A DNA stretch of 64,000 bases from Trichoplax sp. H2 (lineage: Eukaryota > Placozoa > Uniplacotomia > Trichoplacea): NCBI GenBank assembly GCA_003344405.1, contig NOWV01000017.1, positions 791,988 to 855,987 on the forward strand, in the 5' to 3' direction. A program made the position numbers and the translations under genes. Positions within the stretch are counted from its first letter, which is position 1. The number at the start of each line of letters is the position of its first letter. Of this stretch, positions 24,956-37,900 are shown piece after piece. Under the pieces are notes generated by a model. It was not told the DNA's origin, searched no databases, and saw only the letters and a program-made list of their open reading frames with translations.

Positions 24956-26769
24956 TGTCTCATAAAAAATCGACGACGATTGAAATGATCTGAAAACGTA
25001 ATATCATGACCAAATTGGACAAATTTAGTATCAATCGATAGCTTAGATGTGTAAAAATTCAAGTATCATAATAAAAAATGTAAAAAATATCCATTAATAT
25101 GTTACATTGTTGGGGATGATCGGGTAGGAAATGAACATGGACTACTAAATACCAGTGTCGAGCAGAATCTGATAGTCCATAGAATAGAATGAATTTATCC
25201 GATCTGAATTTATTGGATTTAATATAATTTTGAAATCTGACGCATGCACATCCTGGATGATTTGATGCCTACCTACATTGATCTGTTACATATACACACA
25301 AGCCGAGCTGGAAGGCACTCATCTCTAGAATACGAATTGAAAAGTTTTAACAATTTCAAGCCATACCCTTAACCCTAATATCAGTGCTACGTCTCAACAG
25401 TCACTGCGTAAATCTACAGGACACTGTACACCATGCCAGTCTAAAGAAAAAGAGGCACTGGTAGTGGTAATGAGCTGTACAGTTGTAAAGTAAATCAATC
25501 TCAGTAATAGCATAACATGCATCCAACGAACCGCTATGTCCGTATATTATACATACGATTACAACATATACTCGTAATGGCCAGGTATAGGACATCATGT
25601 TTCATTATTATTGTTTATTAGGAATTTCATAGTTGATCATTGAGCGAACACGAGTGTAGCTCTAGTCAGAGACCATTCGTCTCTGATGTAATATATCGAT
25701 TGCTATAATCACCATCAGTCAAAAACTACAAGGCTTATCCGTACTGCAAATGGTTTGCAACTGGAGCTATAGACTTTTTCTACCAGAAATTTGGATAAAA
25801 TTATAATGAACTTATTGTAGTGGATATATTGGTGTAAGTATGATACAGCACCGGATACTAGACTATTAGATAACTGGTACTAGATGATTTAAGAGTATCG
25901 CTACCTTAACACTCTGTAGACTTTTATCGGCACATTAGATTATCCACAAAAAAGTTATTAAATCCAGCTGACGTTAAGTTACGTAACAGCATAGCGCAGT
26001 CAAAGACTACAAAAAGATGCTGCAAGCCTGTACAGAATTGCGTAACATCAATAGATATACGGTAAGAGTACGCATTCATACTCAGAGTAAATGCACATTT
26101 AAGCTAAATTGATGTGACATTGGAATGCACTGTTCAAAATACCAATACAGTACAACTTATACTGTCATCGGGTATACGAAATATCAACATAGTAAGCAAA
26201 ACCTATGGTATGCACATGATATATATTATGCACACTACAAGTCAAATTGATGCTCTTGCCTACAGCTCAAGGACATAAAACAGTAAATGTCAACGCAATA
26301 AAAAATGTTTTAAAAAGCAAACAGGTTATCAATTAACTAATACACGTAGCAAGCTAAAAGAATTTCTATGAAGTAAAATGCATAATATCACATTGTCTGA
26401 GAATATAGTAATAACATTGTTCAATGAATCATGGATAGACACATATTTTCAAGTTCAATTTAGTAAAAATAGCTGTGCGTCAAAACTTATATTACAGTAC
26501 CAATTTATTATTATATTGCAAAGTAGCTATACAATAAATCAGAATAGTTTCTTATATCTTCTGGTAAGCATCATAGGAGCCTATTTACATTCTCCGAAAT
26601 CCCTTGCTACGGTATCCACTGGGATCTCGGTGATATTTATCACGGTTCTATAATTATAACGAATTTAATAAAATTTTAATAAATTACTGTGACCGATATC
26701 CGCCGTCGTAACTCAGAAATTCATTAATTTAATATAATATGCTACGTTATATGGTCATAATTATGAATA

Positions 26770-26775
26770 TTTATT
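26770..26775 (-). terminator. AATAAA poly(A) signal abutting the USP36/42 stop codon
   Basis: On the minus strand the stop TAA (26778-26776) is followed immediately by AATAAA. If used, the 3' UTR would be only the 10-30 bases that normally separate signal and cleavage site. In AT-rich DNA this hexamer could be chance. Confidence 0.4.
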
Positions 26776-29700
26776 TTACAGTATACATACTTTAGACGAA
26801 TTTTTCTGATCTTGGTATCTCTGAAAGGGGCTTTTCCCCTTCAAGAAAGAGGTAATCTTACTTTTATTCTTGATCTTTTTAATCTATGATCAAATAGAGG
26901 TCATTATAATGTATGAATTTGATTCAAAAGTAATAGTTAAAGATAATAAAACCATTGGAAAAATTTTGCTCTACCTTTCCACGATCTATTTCTTCATCAA
27001 GAAAGTGACGTTTCCGTTTTAAATCTCCGGTTTTATATTTTTCAAGGTTACTCTCGTCTCCTTCCCAACTTTTAACTGTGATCACGTAAATATAAAAAAC
27101 AAACATTGAAAAGCCTTAATAGCTACATAATAACTTGTAAGCAGTATTATTATACCGGAAATGCTGTAAGCATCACGAGACTTCCTATCAACACGGCCCT
27201 CTTCGCTTCTACCCTGAGATCCATCCCAATGAGATCGATTTGCTTTGTTATCGTCCCACATTTTTACAGGAGCTGCGTTGGGAGTGCGAGGTGCTGATTG
27301 GTCGTAAGTTCCCATAGATAACTCATTCACAGAATTATGCGACGAATTCATCGTACTATTGTGACTATCAATTAATTTACGCGAAGATGAAGACTTTTCT
27401 TTCAATTTTTTATGTTTCTTTGAATGTTTTTTATGGTGTTTCTTATGTGTCTTCTTTGAATGCGAACTTCTTCTATCATCATTACTTGACGTTCTTTCTT
27501 TTTTAGCTCTCACCATTTCTTCTTCATCGCTACCATCACTAGAATGCCTATGATTACGTTTCTTTTTCTTTTTCTTTTCTTTCTTTTTCTTACTGCTTGT
27601 CAAATACTCTTCTTGAAATCTTTTCTTCGTCCGATCGTCATTATTATGCGGCGGTTCAGATGAGATTGACAAATCTACACATTGATCATCTTTTAAAGTA
27701 GTTTTATGATGCAACATAGGCTCGTCACCTGCACCACCTGAATCGTTACATTCAGGCTGATTCTTTTCTATATCTTTTTCGCTGGATCCCACAGTTATTT
27801 TTGGCTTTTCTCCGTCTAGTGAATTACTTTTATTACTTTCTGGCACTTCTTTGCTAACTTCTTTGCTAAATTCTTCTTGCTCTCGACTTTTAAAATTCTT
27901 AGCATCCGATGTTATTATACGCGGACTAAATGGCTTAAGTGATAATACCTGGCGAGGGACAAACCCTTGCTTGATTTTTTTCTGCTTTAAACTACCGATA
28001 TTTGATGCTTTTTCTTTCTCATTTTGCATGTTTACATTGTGCCTTTTCGTTAATTTCACTATATTATCATGTTCTAACGTCTGAGGTTGGCTAGCTGGAC
28101 TAGATATTTTTTTAGGAGAACAGCCTGGGGATTTAGAATCTGATGTAGAATTTGAATTCTGTTTAAGAACAATGTTCATCTTGGGTACGGTCTCTTTTGA
28201 GCTAACTGGTATAAAAGTAGATCGAGAGAAATAATTTCCACGATCTGCCGGTTTCTTTAAGTGCTTCATAGGACCTTTGAAAAGTCAACATCAATATTGA
28301 TTAATCATACAGAATTTTTTTTTAATTTTTATCTAATGATAAAATTTGATCATCTCCTTACTCGAGGAAAACGTTTGATTATGATTTGACTTCGATGACG
28401 AATTATTAAACATTCCTTTTTCAGATTCGGAAGAAGATAACTAAAATTTTTATAATCAAATAGTTAGACAATAGTTGCATATAAATGCTTACAGCTAATA
28501 TCAGAAATGATAGAATTATATAACACTAATAATAGTCTCAAAGTACCGTCGGTGAAGAAATGTAAAATAAAATATATGCTTCTTGTAGTAAAACAGCATT
28601 TATGTTGGATTTGGTAACCTAAATTTTGAAGTCAAGCAAAAGGATATAGCTAAAGTTGTCTACCTTTTTAGTTGCATACGCAGGTACTGCATATTTAAAT
28701 TAAGTTAATACAACAGTACTGTAATCTCAATCAATTAATCTTTAAAGCAATGTTAAACTTACGTGGGAGTCATTCATGCAATACCATTGGTTATTTGATG
28801 ATTTTACATAGCAGTAGTAATGTCCGCTATTACAAGAACCACCAGAATGTACTAAAACACCATAAAGATTATATAGAAGAGGAGAACCTGTTTTACTTGT
28901 CATGTATGGGCGCAAATCGAGTGTTTCAGTGAACTTTATCTTTCTAGAATTTTTCCCTCCAAATAAACTAAATTTGTTGAATCTGAAACAAAGTTAAAAA
29001 GTTTCCTGCAACTATTCTGAAAGTGCATCCAAGCATGAAATAGATTTATGACCAAAATTTTAAATTACCTTTTTATTGGTATAGTTAGTACCACCGGGGC
29101 TCTGTGAATCGTAAACTTTTTCATAGCTTTCACTTTGACTTTACATCTTATTAAAAATATATTCAAGCATACTAATTTTAATATATTGATACAGATATGA
29201 ACAACATCAGCCATAGCGTGAATAAATAACATCAACTAACAATATTTCCACTCCTTTCACAATCACCTACTTTGAACATGTATACATATCACGTCCAGAT
29301 AAAATTTCCGGTTCTATAAACTTTCTTAACATTGCCGACAAAGTGTTAAGATCCTGAAATGTAGTAATACAGAACGTTATACAATATAAATACTTGGTTT
29401 TAAATCTATTTCAAGAACAAGGAATACAATACCGCTATATCTAGTGACAAATCCAACATTGGATCATATTTAATAGACTTGTATTTACATTGAGCGCATT
29501 GTACTAATGAAATAATAAGCAATTCATTAGTTTCATAGATAAATGCATAAGATCCAGTAAGATAGATAACAATACTAATAATTAATTTATCCACTATCTA
29601 ACTTCGAGAAGATGTCAGCAATATCAGCGTAGAGCACTATTTAAAAAACTTCATTTTCTCTTACCTAAACTTCTCAGATATCCACCAAAGATTCGATAGA

Positions 29701-31150
29701 TCATTGTAGTATCTTTAGAGTATTGATCCAGACTAATAGTAATTAAATACAAGATTAAACATAAAATAAGTATTGGTTCACTTTGCGATATTCATTATAA
29801 TCTATTTGAACAAATCACCAATATATGACGTAGTCTTGAAATTGTTAACTAACTTACAAAATAATGAATATATACTAAGTACAATTTGACATTAATCGCA
29901 TCTACTATTAAATCTATCGTAAGGTCTTATGGATAATAATAATTTATCACAGTATATTGTCCGTATGTAGAACCAATTGTTAAGTACAGATATAATTTAA
30001 ACATGAGTACATCCATAATTATTTACAAGATCTAGATAAACAGCGCATTTCATTTACTGATGTGTATTAAATGTATAGAAATTTAATTTTATATAGCCAA
30101 GATCGAATCGATATGAAAGTGTTTACAATTTACATAAAGTAATAAGATGTGAAGGAATGTATACTTATTAAACGAATAAACCTTACTTTTTCGGGTAAGC
30201 AGCTAAACAACTACTTTGTATGCCATCAACAAGATATCTTAGGAATTCGTGTGCATCTTCTTGACGCCCAAACTGAATATGACTAGCAATATCTATTAAG
30301 ATTCAATGATATCAAGTTATAGGTATTGAATTTAATGTAAATGATAGTATGGATGAATTCCAAAAGTTATTAAAAACAAAGAAGCATGTTTTATTGATTA
30401 GATAGTTCTAAATTGAGGTTTATTATTTGAATAGTAAGATAATTTTTACTTTTTAGTTTATTAACAATCGGCCAAGGTTTAACCGACGAGCCATTGGACT
30501 TTAAACAGCGTACCATCAGACTTTGTAATTCACATAGTACACAAAAGCCAATTTTTCTACCTATAAGGAAAGGCAAACATAGAACGATTAAGATTATAAG
30601 AATTAGATTATTGAACGTGAAGATTATTAAGATGATACAATAGAGTTAATGTCGTACCCTAAAATATACGTAAAATGTAGCTTATTAATAAGATTGTAAC
30701 ATAATATAATCAAATAGTGCACTTACAGTCTTTTTTGTGTTGTTCAGCTAAGGCATAATTAGCTAAGGGTGGTGTATAACATAAACATTGCAGGACTGAA
30801 TTTAAATAGCAAGTGTTACCAAGGTTAACAAGACCAGCACCAATAGGCTTTATCTTATTCCAAGTTAACTTGATATTACTATCAGGATAAATAATGACTT
30901 TTGGAGATGGTATACCATCGTGTTGACGCGAATTGTTATCGTCATTCTTTGATGGAGACGATTGTTCCTGTTCATTTGCAGACTTGCTCTTGCCACTATT
31001 TAATGGTACATATTTCTTTTTCAACTCTGTATAACTTTTATCAGCAACCTTTTCGGCAATAAAATCGATATCTTGTAGTAAGACTTCTCTGGTCGATGAT
31101 GCTAACTGACTGTCGTCAAAGGTTGAAGCCGTTATTCTTTGCTCTGGCAT
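26776..31150 (-). CDS. USP36: Ubiquitin-specific protease, USP36/USP42 (scrawny) family
   Basis: Thirteen exons with continuous phase encode 879 aa: 31150-30727, 30560-30450, 30292-30187, 29732-29665, 29503-29433, 29353-29271, 29146-29069, 28982-28763, 28618-28547, 28440-28362, 28274-27156, 27075-26975, 26883-26776. The USP catalytic domain spans about 104-410. Cys114 lies in [29 protein letters not shown] follows, then zinc-ribbon pairs CAQC and CSKC, then His368 in [12 protein letters not shown] and the Asn384-Asp385 pair in CMNDS. A long Lys/Ser-rich, low-complexity tail holds [16 protein letters not shown]-type basic runs, typical of nucleolar targeting. The tail ends with [12 protein letters not shown] and KKIKNK..FQRYQ, which match the conserved C-terminus of USP36 as I remember it. 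Vertebrate USP36 deubiquitinates nucleolar proteins and fly scrawny acts on histone H2B; the same role here is inferred. Vertebrate USP36 and USP42 are paralogues, so this may be the pre-duplication gene. Confidence 0.95.
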
Positions 31151-31696
31151 GCTTTATTGAAGAATGTTGACAGACGACTAGTTATAAACGTAGTATCATG
31201 CAGGCTTAATTGGCTAAGGATGCAAAGGAATTAGTAAAAGATGAAATAGCACATGTATCTACTTTACTCTCTTGTTAAGATTGGATAAGCACGGATAAAT
31301 GATTATAGACTTGATTGCTTGCTAGATCAAGGTGGCAACGTTGTCATTCATTGACAATATCGCTGGGTACAATGATTGATTTCGATGTGGGTAAGATGGA
31401 TACATAAATGATTTGAAAGATAGATCGAATGTAAGATAGTAATACAGTTTCATTAATAACAACTTGAATGATATTATTATTTATCTGGTGAGCCTTTCTT
31501 GATGATCGTAAAGTATTCAATTCATTAATATGATTATCTACCTATGCCTGCCTCTACTGTCATTTATTAAAATGGATTTATGGATCAATTTCATCGGACA
31601 CTTACCGATTTCAAGATAGACCGTTAATTTTGCTTGCTTGATGCAACTTGGATGGATTAATCAAGTCATCAACGAGTAAAAGACATCCAATTACAA

Positions 31697-31748
31697 TATG
31701 AACAGCTAGAATCCAATGACGCTATGAACAGCTAGAATCCAATGACGA
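31697..31748. repeat. 26-bp direct duplication
   Basis: Two head-to-tail copies of TATGAACAGCTAGAATCCAA plus ATGACG start at about 31697 and 31723 and are identical over almost the whole unit. This is a recent small tandem duplication in the USP36/42-MED11 intergenic region. Confidence 0.85.
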
Positions 31749-32399
31749 TATGAAAAATTTCTTTGGAAACAGCAACTACCTCTAATTGATGAGGTAATCC
31801 AAGCGCGCGAAATCGGATTCACCCCTCATGACCAGGTGTTACCACCAATGTTCTATCTCGACTGTGCGAGTCTACGTAATCGTATTTAGTCTATTCTGTG
31901 ATTTTCTATTGATCGTATACTATCCAAATACGTAGAACCTTGATCCTGTTGGCGTAATCGAATAGGTTTGATCTGCAATCACCAGCTCTGTCCTCGCCAA
32001 TTTAATGCAGCAGCGATGTCTGCCTATAGGCTCTGCAGGTAATCGGCAGCAATCGTCCTTGAGATTCTTACTATTTCAACATGAGTACCTATGATGTATA
32101 CTACCCGGTACACCAATTTACGCGATATGCCACACTATAGTAGTAGAAAATACTTTCGATACAGTAGTGTATTCTCTCACAGCATGGCCGTCGCCATGAT
32201 GTCAATCGACGAGCAAGGGGCGTCACCTATTACACGTGTGGCGGCATAGTGATTGACTGCAAACTGTGAAAGTGATGTCACCCATGTCAACACCACTACA
32301 GTAATACAGTACTATGACAAAATGACGTCAACAAAGACGATTGCATACACACGTGTTACAACCGTACATTGGTATCGACTCATCTCCACGGGTGACATC

Positions 32400-32566
32400 C
32401 TTTTTGCTACAGTACACCCTAGCCCTTGCCCTAACCCTAAGCCTAACTTGAACCCTAGCAGTACAGTACTGTACTACGCATGTACAGTACAGTACAGTGT
32501 ATTGTATCCTACTGATTCATGGTCCAGTACTGTACAGTTCTGTAAACCTGCAACGCTGTACTGTAG
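32400..32566. repeat. GTAC-palindrome cluster 4, just upstream of MED11
   Basis: Units such as GTACAGTACAGTACAGTG, AGTACTGTACTACGCATGTA and CAGTACTGTACAGTTCTG end about 25-50 bp before the MED11 ATG. Before them lies a short run of CCCTAGC / CCCTAA / CCCTAG-like words (32410-32460) that resembles degenerate telomere-type or C-rich repeats. The position suggests it is part of the promoter or 5' leader. Confidence 0.8.
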
Positions 32567-32590
32567 CGATCTCCAAGTGGAAGAAAAACA

Positions 32591-33888
32591 ATGGCGACTG
32601 CTACTGTCGAAAGCAGAATCGATGAATTAGATAAAACGAGAAAGGTTAGGCGATAAATCTATTTACCAAATTGCTCACATAATATTCATAAGCATGAACT
32701 AAGACTCAACAGTAAATAATACTTATCAAAATAATGAACATGATGGGATGATCAATTTATGACGAGATTGAAAAAATTCTGCAATTAAGATGAGCTAAGG
32801 AATATCCATAGTAACTCAGCAGGCCATCCTAAGTTATAACCATGATCAAGAATAAATGATCATCGTCTACTGCAACTTGGATTGCCTTTTCATGGGCATT
32901 ATGGTAGCTCATAAACTGATAATACTGTCACAATTTAGATTCATTTAACGCCATGTGCTATTGTTCTATTTTTAATAGCTTCAGTGGCAGAGCTATCCAA
33001 TGAGTGTACTGGACGAGTATTCCTATTTCTATTCACAGTTATAGGGGAATGCTCATACAGCTAGTAAAATGGACCTCCAAATACTCTACATTGCATAGTT
33101 TATAAGACCATTTCATACGTAGATAGGCTATTTCATAAAATAGATAGCATCATATTAATATCATACTGATAGAGCTAATATGAATTCAACCAGCTAAAAT
33201 AGCTTTATATCATTTTCAAATTAATTCATTCTTAAATATTCGCATTACAGAAAGTACTCAATGTCGTCGAAATTGCTGATCAAATCTTGAAAGAACTATC
33301 AAACGATCATCCGTCCACCCAATCTGTTAAAAGTTCTACAACTACATTTGCGTCCCTACTGGAAAGCATCGAGCGTGAACTAACCCAACATATTAATCAT
33401 TTGCTCTCAGTAACGAAGGAACAACAACAAGAACAAGTAACTTATACTCAGGAAAAGGTAACGATGTAGAAATAATATACCACCGTATACACGCGTATTG
33501 CCTGTCGTAGATTTTACGTTATTATATTTTGCTCGTGGTTACTGTACATCGGTATCTCTGAAATTATTCAGCTTATTATAACATTTATCTATACTTGCCT
33601 ATATCAATTTAATAGTACTCTAGTCGCTAAACAGTAATCCGACTGCGTAGAAGAAGTAAATGAATGTATTTCGCTGTAGGGTAGTTGAACGTCTGTATTT
33701 TGAAGCAGCATAATCGAAGATAAAATTCGAAACTGTTACTAAAGAATCAAATTTTTATACAGGATTGTGAATTGGCATTAATGAGAGTAAGTCAAATAAA
33801 AAAAATGGTTGAAAAGGCTATTGAATTGCACCGGTCTCCAGTTGCAAGTACCCAACACGGTGATATTGAACCTATGGACGAATCTTAA
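32591..33888 (+). CDS. MED11: Mediator complex subunit 11
   Basis: Three exons, 32591-32644, 33251-33457 and 33763-33888, all with phase-0 junctions, encode 128 aa; metazoan MED11 is about 115-120. MED11 is a small helical subunit of the Mediator head and pairs with MED22. The sequence is nearly all helix: RIDELDKTRK then VEIADQILKELS, then the core FASLLESIERELTQHINHLL, and the third-exon motif KDCELALMRVSQIKKMVEKA. The last matches the family's KDCQ.AL.RV signature. The product acts in the nucleus in RNA polymerase II initiation. The ATG is chosen because the first exon starts with the family's N-terminal MAT and no upstream in-frame exon is needed. A possible AATAAA lies far downstream at 34596. 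Confidence 0.92.
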
Positions 33889-34983
33889 ATATTCCATTCC
33901 AAACGACGAAATAGCCTTTTCTACGGAATACGAGATAGCGGGTCTTATCTATCCTAAAGCTTGTACTTAATTTTTAATATATGATTTAACTTATATAAGA
34001 AATAGTCGATCAAAGCAATGTTATGATCCTCTTACTATTCGCTATCTTGCTTTAAGTAATATTGTACTTTTTCGAATTTCGAAGCAGTGTAAAAGCTCGA
34101 TGTAAAATTTAGCAGCTGACGCTACCAACTGGATGTTGTTTCCGATACCCTACTAACTTTGCTGGTGCTTCATTAATGAAGTATGGATAATAATTGTAAT
34201 ATATTTTATCAGAAGAAATTCGCATTAACAGCAACAAAGATTAGAATTCGGTCGTATAGATGGATTTGTTTTTAATGTTTTTTTTCCTTAACATTTAATT
34301 GCATTGTCCTTCATAGCTATCATCTATAAAGCTAATGTTATTTTAGCGTTTTCGGTAAAAATATCTAGCTTGATAACTTTCTATCGCATCATGATACTAA
34401 ATGTATTGTATGAATGCCTACGCGAAAGTCTGCGCTTACGTAGTTTACAGATAGTGCTTAAAAGCACATCATTTTCTATTGTACAACTAATACTCTAGAC
34501 ACTGTCCTTTCACATAGAATCTTAAAATACTTTGAAAATACGTAACTGTTTACCAAATCTGGCTGAAATGATCCCTTATTTTGGTATGCATTGTAAATAA
34601 ATGTAAAGATAATTTATATGGCGATTCCTTCACATTGCCAGCGTCGCACACTTAGCCTGTAACATATGCAATATTTGTTACATCATCACTGAAGCATTAT
34701 GATACGGCCAGCGCTAATTTAGACATACTGAACACAATAATAAATTTGCTGTTCCAATCGAAAACATAAAACAATCTTGTACTAAATTTGTCTTCAAATT
34801 GATTATTCTAAGTATCTAATACCAAAATACAAGAAGGAATACTGATTCCTTATCATAATCAAGGTAGCTTTCTTTCTTGATTGAACGATTTAGCATAGAG
34901 CTGCCCTAATAATTTAATTAGGGAATAAAATTCTGTTAACTACTATATCGAAAGAATTACAAAAAAACGATTTTTTTTCAATC
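33889..34983. other. Spacer between convergent MED11 and SNX8
   Basis: This gap joins two 3' ends. An AATAAA on the plus strand at 34596-34601 is the only likely MED11 poly(A) signal I found, about 700 bp past the stop. I see no gene and no clear repeat. Confidence 0.5.
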
Positions 34984-37900
34984 TTAATGCGGAGAACTAG
35001 GCGGAGAGTTTGCATTATTCTGTGAAACCATATTGCCAACAATTGGAATCATTTTTTCCCATGCAGCCAATTTCTAGTAAGGAAGGAATATTTTTAACCT
35101 TTTCAATCACTGATAATCCTACAAGGCTAAATCAACATTGTTAATACCTCTTTATGATTCTTAATTTGTTGACTGATAAGTTCCTGAAATGATAGTGCAA
35201 ATAGCTCCATATTGGCATGGACAAGCTGAGTTTCCATATGGACACAGTGAAGTGAATAGTAATTTCGAAATTCCATATTTGAAATTTCACTTTCTTGCTG
35301 TTAATGTGATAAAAAGGTAAATAACTGCTATAATTTAATTAATCAATGCACAATTGATGTGCTATTTGATACAAATAAGTGTATACCTCGATAATACGCG
35401 ATTCTAATTGATCTACGGTATTTCCCTGTTTCATATGAAGTAGAAGACCAACAGATTAGAAACATTATAGACTCTCCTTTGTACACTTTCGAATTATTAC
35501 TAATGTAGCTGAAAAGTATATAATAATCATCCCTTACAGCTTCGTGTCCCTTAGCTTGAGCTGAAATTTGCCTTTTTTTCATTGAAGACATCTTCTGTAA
35601 AGCAGATTGATGATCTTTTATTACACCTTTCTCATGGCGATCACATAGATCCTATAAAATTGATTAACAACAACAATGTTAACAAAAGATATAACAACGA
35701 AATTACTTCTACTGAACTATACTAATGGCATACTTTATATGAAGTTAAAATGTCCATAAACTGGTTAAAGATTTCGAATGATCCGTCTTCAGCCCCTTGA
35801 ATCTTTAGTTAAGAATTATATTAGCGTTTTGGAACAAACTCGTGATGAGTTGAAGCATATATAGAATATAAACGGGCATAACATTTGTGTTTATGTCCAA
35901 TGAAAGAAATAATTATCACTTCATAGGTAAGGAATTACTATGTTATTTCTCACTTGATTTATTCCTATATCCGCTACTTCGTTAAAGTAGCCTGTTAAAG
36001 ATTTGAAGACGCCTTTTAATTGATTCCAAGTGTGGCTATTACCACAAGCCCAAGCAGAGCTGGCGTGAGACTCGTTAGCTAAATTGCTGAAATAAAAGCA
36101 TATCAATTACTTAATGTATTATCATAATTACAAAATTAACAGATATGTTCAATAGAAATAATCTACAATAATTGTGGATTGGACGGGCATACGTCATACC
36201 TCAATTCGCTACCGAATTGCTGCCAATCTCGAGCATCCACTACAAGCGGAAGAATACGTGTATAATTCATGGTTAATACTTGGATTTAACACAATATTCT
36301 TATAAAGGATAATATTCAAACATTAAATTCAAGTAACAAAAATTATTCCTCTACAAGAATTCAATCACTACTAATAAAGTAGGCCTATAAATCTACAGTC
36401 AAGTCATGATATCGCAATGATCTACCAGCAACTATGTTATAACAATTTTTAAATCACCTCCTGATCTTGTTATGATGTTTTCTATTATTTCTCTTAACTT
36501 TGATACACTACCAAGGACATTACGAAGTAGTTCCTTACTTTCATTGAAACTAACTTGCGTATCTATTGGAACGAGATCCTAGACAGACAATCAAAATTAG
36601 TTCAAGTTTAATAGCAATACAGAAGTTGGTGAAAACATTGTAAATGCAAACCTTTGCTTTGCCGGCAAGAGGGCTTGTAACAAATTCATCCGGTAAATTT
36701 CGAAATTTATCCTTCATTTTATTTTGAAAATCCTTCAATTTACGAACAATTAAGAAAGTAGAGCCGTGTCAGACAAATTTTATCTTTTATATAGAGTTCA
36801 AAAGGAGCAATACAATAAGAAAATGTCATGATATAATTAGTTAATTATCGTAGACTTCTACTTACAGAAACGCCAGCCGTTAAAAAGTAGACTACAATTT
36901 CTGAGTCATGTACCACAGGGTGTCGACAAATCAATGATAAATATCGACGTAATGCGCGACAACGTGCTTCCAGAAACTCTCGTGTAGCTAGCAGATGAAA
37001 TATTACACAATTATAGAGATATATACAACAGAGAGTAAAAAGAAAGGTGGAATTTAGACATTAATATCTCTATAATACTCTACCAGCTAATTTCTTAGGT
37101 GGCAGGCGTGGAATTGCTCGATAAGGGAACCTCTGTAGCAAAACTTCATGTAGCGCACAGAAATCGCTGTAACGTCGGCAAACCGTCGATTTTGTTCTCT
37201 AATCAAAGTAAGGATATTCGTTAGGATTACAATAATAATAATTACATTTGCCCTGCATTTCAAAGAATATTCGAATACAAGCGGTAACTAGATAATGAAC
37301 GATAAGAGTTATATCGGTTAGCACTACAACAATTATAACAGCTTGATGGCAAACAGTGCCTGTAATATCCGTTTTTGTAGCATACAGTAATCTAGTTCCA
37401 CGAAATAATCAACAGAATCATTGAAATCATATCTTAACAGAGCAATATCTTGTGACTCATCTTATTGTCTTCTTACGAAATTTTCGATCGAACGATACAA
37501 ACCTCATTGTATACTGTGTATTCCACATGCTTCAGAAACAATCCTTTCTTTTCAGGAACTATTTCTACATTAACACTATTCAAATCTTCTAATTCTCTGT
37601 ATGTGTAGTTTAATAAGGTAGGAGTCTTTTCCCTTTGCAAACGTAGATTTAAAAGCTTCAAGTCTGATAAATCACCAAGGGAAGGTGTGGGATAATCTGT
37701 TGAAATAACACTTGATTAAACGCTAAGATTATATTACAGTCCAATAAATCAAAGTATTAATCTCTAAAAATGTAAAATTCTACTTCATTTTTCAATAACA
37801 CTTTTTATTCGCTCGAGCATATTTTAAGTACTGCCTAAAATTTCAATTTTGTTTAATATTGTGATAAGGCTGTTCTTTTTAGGGTGTACTAAGAAAGTAA

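Larger units (their letters stand above)
23276..26775. other. Spacer between WDR90 and USP36/42
   Basis: This should contain the WDR90 promoter and the USP36/42 3' end. It includes a short tandem repeat at 23.6-23.8 kb and the largest GTAC cluster at 24.6-24.95 kb, both listed separately. Frames of 60-90 codons on both strands have no recognisable motif and no splice partners. I see no gene. Confidence 0.5.
31151..32590. other. Divergent intergenic region, USP36/42 and MED11
   Basis: This 1.4-kb gap separates two divergently transcribed genes and so should hold both promoters. It contains a 26-bp direct duplication near 31697 and a GTAC-palindrome cluster at 32.4-32.57 kb, directly before MED11. 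A plus-strand frame of 125 codons at 32253-32630 runs through the GTAC cluster and overlaps MED11 in another frame; it has no family features. Confidence 0.55.

Noticed and set aside
28640-28690. Possible extra USP36/42 exon (CAG acceptor followed by TACCTGCGTATGCAAC and GTAGAC)
   Set aside because: Joining 28763 to 28618 is already in phase and matches the family; the extra exon is not needed.
32253-32630. 125-codon plus-strand frame before MED11
   Set aside because: It passes through the GTAC cluster and overlaps the MED11 first exon in a different frame; Thr/Pro/Tyr-rich translation with no motif.
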